Shown: positions 13,834 to 19,629 of the stretch, piece by piece | Position numbering within the stretch: position 1 is the first letter of the stretch | Layout: every line of letters starts with the position of its first letter | From: Candidatus Fermentibacterota bacterium | Lineage (GTDB): Bacteria; JAFGKV01 | Reading direction: 5' to 3' | Assembly (NCBI GenBank): GCA_030620115.1 | Contig: JAUXFG010000068.1 | Location: 1 to 19,629 of the forward strand | DNA: 19,629 bases | The notes under the pieces: generated by a model | The model's input: only the letters and a program-made list of their open reading frames with translations | The model's database searches: none | Told to the model about the DNA's origin: nothing | Program-made: the position numbers and the translations under genes

Positions 13834-15975
13834 GTGAGAGGCCTCAAAAAAACAGCAATGCCGATAGGATTTCTTGTGATCGTGCTGTTGTCTCTCTGTG
13901 GTGCCGCCTACGCAGAGAAGCAGTGGGAGCAGCTTTCCTATCCGCCATTGAAGGAAATCAAGGTGCCCGAGGTCGCGCGCTATGAGTTCGACAACGGGCT
14001 GGTTCTTTTCCTATTGGAGGACAGGGAGTTCCCCCTGATCGATGTGCGAGCCAGTCTCAAAGCCGGTGGCGCATTCGACCCGGCGGACAAGGCGGGGCTT
14101 GCTTCGATCACTGCGGTGGTACTGCGGAACGGGGGGACCGAGTCCTTTCCGGGAGATGATCTGGATGTGTATCTCGAATCCATTGGCGCACAGATAGAGC
14201 TCACTACTGAGAATGACAGGGTCATCATCAATGCGTCATTCCTCTCAGAATATGATGATGATATTCTTATGCGGCTTGCCGATCTTCTCATGCGGCCGGC
14301 GTTTCCGGACGACAAGATCGAATTGGCGGAAATCGATGAACAAACCGCCATCGCGGCGCGAAACGACCAACCATTTGATATTGCTCTCAGGGAGTATCGG
14401 AAGGTCGTCTATGGCCCCGAGAGTCCGTATGCCAGGCACACGGAGTACGCCACTATCGAGGCCATCGGAAGGGACGATCTTCTTGCCTTTCACCGCAGCT
14501 ACTACCGCCCCGACGGGATGGTTCTGATCATCACCGGTGACTTCAAGAAAAAGGACATGAAAAAGCGGGTCGAGCGGCTTCTCGGAGGGTGGAAACAGCC
14601 GGGAGAGCCGCTACCCGAGCCGCCGGCTGTTCCCGAGATGCAGGCCCGGGGCATCTATTACGCCGAGAAGACCGATGTCACCCAGTCGACCATCCTCTTG
14701 GGTCATCTCGGGTTCCGTGTCGACGATCCTGACTACCCGGAGATGAGAATCCTGAACGAGATCTTAGGTGGCGGTTTCTCTTCACGCATCATGAACGAAA
14801 TTCGAACCAAACGCGGGCTTGCGTACATGGCGAACTCGATTCCCGGCTACGCCTATCCGCGACCAGGGATTTTTGGCGCCATTGCCGGCACGAAGTCTGA
14901 GTCGACCTTGGTTGCCATTCAGCTCTTGGAAGAGGAGATCCGCAAAGTCACGGAAGAGCCGGTTACCGAGGTGGAGCTGGAGCGAGCCCGGTCCGGCCTG
15001 TTGAATTCCTTTGTCTTTGAGTTCGATACTCGCTCCGAGGTTGCCAATCGTGTAGGCTTCTTCGAGTTCTACGGCTATCCTCTGGACTTTCTTGCGCAGT
15101 ATCAGCAAGGACTGAGGGAGGCCACGCCGCAAAGCATCCTGGAAGCCGCCAAGCGGAAGATTCACCTTTCGAAGCTCTCCGTACTCGTCATAGGGAACAA
15201 AGCCCAGTTTGCCGGCTCGCTTTCGGAGCTTGGCGAGGTGGTAGAGCTTGACATCTCGATACCCGAACCGCCGTCAAAGCTGGAAATACCCGAACCTACC
15301 GAAGAGAGCCGTGAGCGTGCACGGGAGATCTTGACCAAGGCGGCCCAGCTAGAGGGTGGAAAGGAAACGCTCGCGGAGCTGAAGTCGTTGAAAGTCGAGA
15401 CGGACGCCAAGATTTCCATGCAAGGCATGACCTTTAATATCTTTTCCACCGAGATACAGCTCTTTCCAGACCACCAATACGGCTCTCAGGTTCTTCCGTT
15501 CGGTCAGGGCACGGCTGTGCAGGTTTTCACTGGAGACGCGGGGTGGATGAAGGATCCCCGGGGTCTGCAGGACATGCCCGAGGATCAACTCGTCGATGCG
15601 AAAGCGGATCAGATCCGAGACCCGATCCGGCTCCTTGCTCATTACGAGAACATGGATCTCCAGGCATTGGATCCAATTGAAGAGGATGGGCAAACCTTCG
15701 AACGGGTATTCGTTCGTACCGAGCTCGTCAAAGATTTCATCTTGTTCTTCGACAAGGAAGGCCGATTCGTGCGCATGGACTACCAGGGGAAGGGACCACA
15801 GGGGCCGGTGAAGGCCTCCATGCGGTACGAGGGATTTACCGAAGAGTCAGGGATTGGTTTCCCTTCGACAGTCAAGCTGTACCATGACGGAGAGCTATTC
15901 CTTACCAGCACATTGAAGAGTGTTGAGGTGAATCCCGAAGTGGATATGACCATATTCGAGAAGCCTTCAGAATAG
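13834..15975 (+). CDS. M16-family non-catalytic subunit with C-terminal LolA-like domain
   Basis: Predicted 713-aa exported protein. The signal peptide ends near AAYA-EKQ (residues about 10-27). The M16 N-terminal domain (about 45-250) lacks the zinc motif: GLASITAVVLRNGG stands where HxxEH should be, so this domain is catalytically dead. The second M16 domain (about 265-470) keeps the substrate-binding Arg/Tyr pair in RTKRGLAYMAN (Arg324, Tyr331). Residues about 510-713 form an extra beta-rich domain resembling outer membrane lipoprotein-sorting (LolA/LolB-like) folds, a call by pattern only. The start is GTG with AGGAG nine bases upstream. It is coupled to the catalytic subunit upstream. 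The gene is convergent with the TolC-like gene across repeats. Confidence 0.92.
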   Translation: MRGLKKTAMPIGFLVIVLLSLCGAAYAEKQWEQLSYPPLKEIKVPEVARYEFDNGLVLFLLEDREFPLIDVRASLKAGGAFDPADKAGLASITAVVLRNGGTESFPGDDLDVYLESIGAQIELTTENDRVIINASFLSEYDDDILMRLADLLMRPAFPDDKIELAEIDEQTAIAARNDQPFDIALREYRKVVYGPESPYARHTEYATIEAIGRDDLLAFHRSYYRPDGMVLIITGDFKKKDMKKRVERLLGGWKQPGEPLPEPPAVPEMQARGIYYAEKTDVTQSTILLGHLGFRVDDPDYPEMRILNEILGGGFSSRIMNEIRTKRGLAYMANSIPGYAYPRPGIFGAIAGTKSESTLVAIQLLEEEIRKVTEEPVTEVELERARSGLLNSFVFEFDTRSEVANRVGFFEFYGYPLDFLAQYQQGLREATPQSILEAAKRKIHLSKLSVLVIGNKAQFAGSLSELGEVVELDISIPEPPSKLEIPEPTEESRERAREILTKAAQLEGGKETLAELKSLKVETDAKISMQGMTFNIFSTEIQLFPDHQYGSQVLPFGQGTAVQVFTGDAGWMKDPRGLQDMPEDQLVDAKADQIRDPIRLLAHYENMDLQALDPIEEDGQTFERVFVRTELVKDFILFFDKEGRFVRMDYQGKGPQGPVKASMRYEGFTEESGIGFPSTVKLYHDGELFLTSTLKSVEVNPEVDMTIFEKPSE

Positions 15976-15990
15976 GCCACCACAAGACCG

Positions 15991-16022
15991 ACGCTCTGCG
16001 GTACATTCTTGAGGCAGAGCGT
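15991..16022 (+). terminator. Hairpin after the M16 operon (possible terminator without T-run)
   Basis: ACGCTCTGC (15991-15999) pairs perfectly with GCAGAGCGT (16014-16022) over a 14-base loop, 16 bases after the stop. No T-tract follows, so intrinsic termination is doubtful. The right arm overlaps the first bases of the tandem repeat. Confidence 0.3.
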
Positions 16023-16149
16023 TCAGCGTAGAGATTCTTCGCTCCTTGCGTCGCTCAGAATGAGAGGGGTGGTTTGCATTGGACGTAAAGAGAGATGTCA
16101 TTCTGAGGGAGCAAAGCGACCGAAGAATCTGGGTGGGGACGGGAGAGGA
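16017..16149. repeat. Family A composite repeat, tandem unit 1 (133 bp)
   Basis: An inward-facing arm (16031-16064) and its inverted partner (16096-16131) are separated by about 31 bases and joined to the next unit by a GGAGAGGAGAGCG linker. It differs from unit 2 at one visible position over about 124 bases (G at 16063 against C at 16196), pointing to a recent duplication. Confidence 0.92.
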
Positions 16150-16273
16150 GAGCGTTCAGCGTAGAGATTCTTCGCTCCTTGCGTCGCTCAGAATGACAGG
16201 GGTGGTTTGCATTGGACGTAAAGAGAGATGTCATTCTGAGGGAGCAAAGCGACCGAAGAATCTGGGTGGGGGA
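16150..16273. repeat. Family A composite repeat, tandem unit 2
   Basis: The second copy, offset by exactly 133 bases, with the same paired inverted arms. It ends at the GGGTGGGG motif, where the flank diverges from unit 1. Confidence 0.92.
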
Positions 16274-16375
16274 GAGTGATGGAAAAAGGGGGATCGAGGG
16301 ATTCGCCGAGGCTCCCGCCGAAGCTCCCGACAAGGTTCTTTGGGAGAGGAGAAGGAAGTTCGGGCTATCTGTAGG

Positions 16376-16480
16376 CGTTTACGGGTTCAGAGTTTCCCGC
16401 TGGAAGCGGGACCTTTCAGATCCCACGAATCAACGGTTCGATTTCCGGTGAACCCTGAACCTATGAACCTTTCAACCCAT
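16376..16480. repeat. GGTTCA/TGAACC-type repeat with CCCGCTGGAAGCGGG hairpin (family B), copy 2
   Basis: The core 16393-16410 is identical to 11783-11800 and forms the same hairpin (16396-16410). Several TGAACC hexamers follow at 16450-16485, in opposite orientation to the GGTTCA units of copy 1. Confidence 0.65.
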
Positions 16481-16486
16481 GAACGG

Positions 16487-17944
16487 TTACGATGCCGGAT
16501 CCTCCACCAGCTCATCCAATCGGGCGAGGGTCACTCTCCGGAGTCTCCTGAGCGCCAGATCGAGATCGACGCGTGTGGCAAGGAGGTTGGTCCGTGACCG
16601 AAACAGTGAGAGCTGGGCATCGAGGAGGCGTTGGCTGCTGATACTGCCGGTATCAAAGCGAGCCTTGGCGATGCGATAGTTCTCCTCCGCCACATGAAGG
16701 GCCTGCGCGAGAACCTTTTTCCTCTCCAGCACGGTTCCCACGTCTCGGACTACCCGTCGTACTTCCGAGACCACCTCCTGCTCAGTGGATTCCACACCAA
16801 GGAGCTCCTGATCCCTGGAGAGCTCAGCCTTTCGTACGTCGATACTCCCCCTGCCGAACTGAACCAATGGGAGGGTGATCCCGAGGCTTATGGAATGCTC
16901 CCTGGTTGCGTTGTTCCATGCCGGCTCCAGCGCGGTGCCGCGGGAGACAAGATCCAATCCGACCGTCAAGTTTATTTGAGGCCCATTGGATTGCCTTGCT
17001 TGTTCTATGGTGAGTGAAGCGAGGTCAAGACTGAGCCGATGGCTTTTCACTTCACGGCGCCGCGCGAGTGCCAAATCCAGTGCGCGTTCCAAGGAAATCT
17101 CTGGCTCCACAGGCGGCGGAGGGACCACCAATTCCACCGAGATATCCATGGGGAGACCAAGAAGGAGCAGGAGTTCTTCCGCGTGTTGGATCTTGGCGGC
17201 ATTGCTCGAAATACAGGCCGCCTTGGTAGTGGCCTCTTGAAGCTCGAGTTCCAAGACATCTCCCTCTGACAGGAGCCCCGACCTTCGCTTCCTGCGACTC
17301 AAGTCTGCATTCTGGCGTGCCACCTCCAGCTCCAGAGAATCGATGCGAGCCTGTTCCTGGGCACGCACTGCGGAGAGGAACACCCCCGCAACCCGGTAAT
17401 CCAGGTCGAGAAGCTCCTTCTGGTAGGAAAGGAGGGCCTGTTCATAGTTAATATTCGCCTTCCGAAGGGCGATCTCCTTCCCGGTGGACCTGTCGAGGAT
17501 CGGCTGCTCAAAGGTGAAGCTCAAGGTGCTGGTATACGTGGGATCGTAAACGTTGGCTTCGTCCCGTGGGAAATCCTCCCACCTCCGCCCAGTGAAATCA
17601 ACGGTGAGCGAACCATCCGTGGGAAGTGGCAGCTTGAGAGATAGGCCACTGGAGAAAAGCCGGCTCTCTCTATCGTACATCAGGAATTCGCCTGATTCGG
17701 CGTCGAGCTGCTGAGTCGTATACTCACGGAGTGACGGGACCGTCATCTCCAGATCGAGACGCGGCAAGAAGCGCTCAACCCATGCCTTGTGACGTGTGAG
17801 CCTTGCCTGTTCCAGAACGAGCCGGCTGGTTGCCAGCTGATGGTTCTTTTCCCGGGCGATCCTCAAGCACGACTCCATATCGAGGCGAAGCCCTTCTTCC
17901 CCCGGAGGAAAAACCAGCAGCGCCAAGAGCAGGATACTACTCAT
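16487..17944 (-). CDS. TolC-family outer membrane efflux protein
   Basis: Predicted 485-aa outer membrane factor. A short hydrophobic signal (SILLLALLVF) opens the protein; no lipobox Cys is visible. Two repeats of the OEP family follow (residues about 20-230 and 250-475), with long amphipathic helices such as RLVLEQARLTRHKAWVERFL and the QILNxxR-like region near ALLSYQKELLDLDYRV. Such proteins trimerise into a periplasm-spanning exit duct for tripartite pumps. The start ATG (17942-17944) overlaps the end of the ABC permease gene by eight bases (ATGAGTAG), so translation is probably coupled. Substrate cannot be inferred. The 3' end faces the repeat-filled region. Confidence 0.92.
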   Translation of the reverse strand: MSSILLLALLVFPPGEEGLRLDMESCLRIAREKNHQLATSRLVLEQARLTRHKAWVERFLPRLDLEMTVPSLREYTTQQLDAESGEFLMYDRESRLFSSGLSLKLPLPTDGSLTVDFTGRRWEDFPRDEANVYDPTYTSTLSFTFEQPILDRSTGKEIALRKANINYEQALLSYQKELLDLDYRVAGVFLSAVRAQEQARIDSLELEVARQNADLSRRKRRSGLLSEGDVLELELQEATTKAACISSNAAKIQHAEELLLLLGLPMDISVELVVPPPPVEPEISLERALDLALARRREVKSHRLSLDLASLTIEQARQSNGPQINLTVGLDLVSRGTALEPAWNNATREHSISLGITLPLVQFGRGSIDVRKAELSRDQELLGVESTEQEVVSEVRRVVRDVGTVLERKKVLAQALHVAEENYRIAKARFDTGSISSQRLLDAQLSLFRSRTNLLATRVDLDLALRRLRRVTLARLDELVEDPAS

Positions 17945-19199
17945 ATCGAAGGGCCTCTATGGGCTGTGTCCCCGCAGCCCTCTTTGCCGGGTAGTAGCCG
18001 AACACGATCCCTACGGCCACGGAAACACCAAAAGCCAGTACCACGGCCGAAAGCGTAGGCTTCGCGGTGAATTCGGCCAAGAGGTCAATGCCGCGCGCCA
18101 AGAGGAGCCCCGAGAGAATACCGATGATGCCGCCGGTGAGACTGATCATGGATGCTTCGGCCAGGAACTGGGCCAAGATATCGGCACGCCGCGCGCCCAT
18201 GGCCCGACGAACACCGATCTCTCTTCTGCGCTCGAGCACAGAGGCCAACATGATATTCATGATGCCAATGCCCCCTACTAGAAGGCTGATTCCCGCAATG
18301 GCGCCGAGCACCACATTGAACATCCTTTGCTCTTTCTGCTGCTGTTCTATCAGTTCTTCGGGGACCACAAGACCAAAGTCCTCTGCGCCGTAGTGCCTCC
18401 GCGTCATGATTCGTTTCATCGCCAAAGCTGATGCCCTGAGAGCATCCTTGTCCGCCACCCTTATGGTGATTTGGGTGAGCTCGCTTTCTGCGCCCGTAAT
18501 CTTGTGCCGGGCGAGCTCGGTGTCCAAGGGGAGGTATACATCCTTATTGAGGTCCCGCGCTGAGAGCACCCCCGCACTTTCGGCGATCCGGTGTTTCCCC
18601 TCCATGATTCCCACCACGCTGAACCACTCCGTATCGATCTTTACTTGCTTCCCTAATGCTGATCCAAAGGGAAAAAGCTCCCGCGCGATCTCCCACCCTA
18701 GTACCACAACCGGACTCTTCTGCGCCATATCGAGAGGAGACAAAAACCTGCCACGGTGGACGATGAGGCTGAGCGCCTTGAGTAAGTCCGGCGTCGTGGC
18801 GACCACCAAACACTCATCCTCCTCGTCTTCGTGTCGAATCGTCGCCTCTCGATCCTTCTGTGGAACCACGCACACCACATTTGATACCAACTCGGCTAAT
18901 GCAGTGGCATCACTGATATCTAGGCCTCTGGAGTATCCGGCGCTGCTCCCTTCGCGATCCTCATGGGTTTCGCCCATGTCACGGATGATGATGTTCTCGC
19001 TGCCCCATGCTTCATACTTGGCCATCGCCTCTCGTTTTGCCCCTTCACCCACCGCCAGCATGGCGATGACCGCGGCGACCCCGAATACAATACCCAAGGT
19101 CGTAAGCAGCGAGCGGAGCTTATGGCTCAAGAGACCCGTGAAGCCGACTCTGAGGCTTTCGAGATTCTTCGACCTCAGCCTCCACATACGATCACGCAT
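17937..19199 (-). CDS. MacB/FtsX-family ABC transporter permease
   Basis: Predicted 420-aa inner membrane permease. Order: transmembrane helix 1 (residues about 27-50, SLLTTLGIVFGVAAVIAMLAVG), a large periplasmic MacB_PCD domain (about 55-270), then three C-terminal helices of the FtsX domain, with the signature EIGVRRAMGARRADILAQFL and GYYPAKRAAGTQPIEALRYE. No ATPase domain is fused, so a separate LolD/MacB-like ATPase is needed; it would lie beyond 19629 or elsewhere. These permeases use mechanotransmission to drive export through an adaptor and TolC. The start at 19199 has no clear Shine-Dalgarno sequence; ATG 19187 is an alternative. The gene overlaps the TolC-like gene downstream. Confidence 0.93.
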   Translation of the reverse strand: MRDRMWRLRSKNLESLRVGFTGLLSHKLRSLLTTLGIVFGVAAVIAMLAVGEGAKREAMAKYEAWGSENIIIRDMGETHEDREGSSAGYSRGLDISDATALAELVSNVVCVVPQKDREATIRHEDEEDECLVVATTPDLLKALSLIVHRGRFLSPLDMAQKSPVVVLGWEIARELFPFGSALGKQVKIDTEWFSVVGIMEGKHRIAESAGVLSARDLNKDVYLPLDTELARHKITGAESELTQITIRVADKDALRASALAMKRIMTRRHYGAEDFGLVVPEELIEQQQKEQRMFNVVLGAIAGISLLVGGIGIMNIMLASVLERRREIGVRRAMGARRADILAQFLAEASMISLTGGIIGILSGLLLARGIDLLAEFTAKPTLSAVVLAFGVSVAVGIVFGYYPAKRAAGTQPIEALRYE

Positions 19200-19319
19200 A
19201 CCCCGGATACCGCATGAGCCCCGGTTCGTCGTTCACGCGGACCATCCATCCCCATGTTGGCCATGAGTCGTTGCTTGCCTTATCCAAATTCCCCAGCCCC
19301 AAATCCCTTCTTTTCCTTC

Positions 19320-19347
19320 GATGTTGGATGTTGGATGTTGGATGTTC
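19320..19347 (+). repeat. 7-bp tandem repeat (GATGTTG, four units)
   Basis: Three GATGTTG units followed by GATGTTC. Its minus-strand translation gives the PTSNIQH-type peptide seen in spurious ORFs of many uncultured genomes. Confidence 0.85.
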
Positions 19348-19396
19348 AATCCCCCAATCCTTCAATCCGGCATTCTCGCATTTCCTCTTCTCCCTT

Positions 19397-19629
19397 CCCC
19401 CCCAGATTCTTCGGTCGCTTCGCTTCCTCAGAATGACAGACAATCCACATCCTTCTGCTCACTACCACTGTCATTCTGAGCGACCGCAAGGAGCGAAGAA
19501 TCTTTCCTTGCTCCTCGTTCTGTCATCTGAACGCTGAACGCTCTCCTCTCCTCCCCCCCCAGATTCTTCGGTCGCTTCGCTTCCTCAGAATGACAGACAA
19601 TCCACATCCTTCTGCTCACTACCACTGTC
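19397..19629. repeat. Family A composite repeat, right copy (tandem, period 157 bp, cut by window end)
   Basis: Arms at 19404-19438 and 19472-19502 face each other. After a linker ending in a C8 run (19553-19560), the second unit repeats from 19561 and matches the first without a visible difference to the window end. In reverse complement it matches the left copy at 1-212, including the GACAGTGGTAGTGA loop region. Confidence 0.9.

Larger units (their letters stand above)
15976..16486. other. 511-bp intergenic region between convergent genes, filled by repeats
   Basis: The M16 operon and the TolC-like gene end towards each other here. The region holds a 9-bp-stem hairpin (15991-16022), two copies of the 133-bp family A unit (16017-16273) and a family B copy with direct TGAACC-type hexamers (about 16376-16480). 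No gene is supported; open frames such as 16079-16279 translate the repeat. Confidence 0.85.
19200..19629. other. 430-bp region upstream of the permease gene, mostly repeats
   Basis: No gene is supported. A 7-bp tandem repeat lies at 19320-19347, and a family A composite starts near 19397 and runs off the window end. No convincing promoter for the permease gene was seen in 19200-19319, so transcription may come from beyond the window. Confidence 0.75.

Noticed and set aside
16017-16273. CRISPR array
   Set aside because: Only two units of 133 bp, nearly identical throughout with no variable spacers, and no cas genes.
16079-16451. Small frames encoding DVKRDVILREQSDRRIWVG-type peptides
   Set aside because: Direct translations of the family A repeat; the same peptide arises from several copies.
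19192-19537. Small frames upstream of the permease
   Set aside because: Translations of the 7-bp tandem repeat and family A arms; no gene-like features.

Overview
The window reads as chromosomal DNA of a moderately GC-rich Gram-negative-type bacterium. Evidence for an outer membrane is a lipoprotein lytic transglycosylase, a TolC-type outer membrane factor and a secreted M16 protease pair. The gene styles (tandem M16 proteins with one inactive subunit, PATAN and Roadblock signalling proteins, dispersed palindromic repeats) resemble uncultivated FCB-type, deltaproteobacterial or acidobacterial lineages. I cannot assign a phylum from the sequence alone. Both window ends lie in the same repeat family, so this may be a whole contig broken at repeats.

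Layout. 1-212: degenerate copies of a dispersed repeat. 213-2448 (minus): a RluA-family pseudouridine synthase followed by an MltF-like murein lytic transglycosylase. 2447-5455 (plus): rsmG, a SpoU/TrmH RNA methyltransferase and a GT-C membrane glycosyltransferase, tightly packed. 5444-7662 (minus): glyA, folD and tRNA-His(GTG); the 3' end of the tRNA overlaps the end of the glycosyltransferase gene. 7798-11721: a signalling locus with a soluble histidine kinase (minus), divergent from a REC-PATAN response regulator and two Roadblock/LC7 proteins (plus). 11722-12315: a long intergenic mosaic of palindromic repeats. 12316-15975 (plus): a catalytic M16 metalloprotease, then an M16 paralogue without the zinc motif but with a C-terminal LolA-like extension. 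15976-16486: a nearly perfect tandem duplication of the dispersed repeat between convergent genes. 16487-19199 (minus): a MacB/FtsX-type ABC permease overlapping a TolC-like gene. 19200-19629: more repeats.

How the genes work together. glyA and folD are consecutive steps of one-carbon metabolism (serine to methylene-THF to formyl-THF). rsmG, the SpoU methyltransferase and the pseudouridine synthase form an RNA-modification neighbourhood around one divergent start. The two M16 proteins look like one split protease: one subunit has the zinc site, the other has the substrate-binding Arg/Tyr pair. The permease and TolC homologue are two parts of a tripartite efflux system whose ATPase and adaptor are not in the window.

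The most interesting unit is the kinase / REC-PATAN / Roadblock / Roadblock cluster. It looks like a phosphorelay feeding a small-GTPase-type switch, with no GTPase in the window. A perfect 12-bp direct repeat sits near both predicted divergent promoters.
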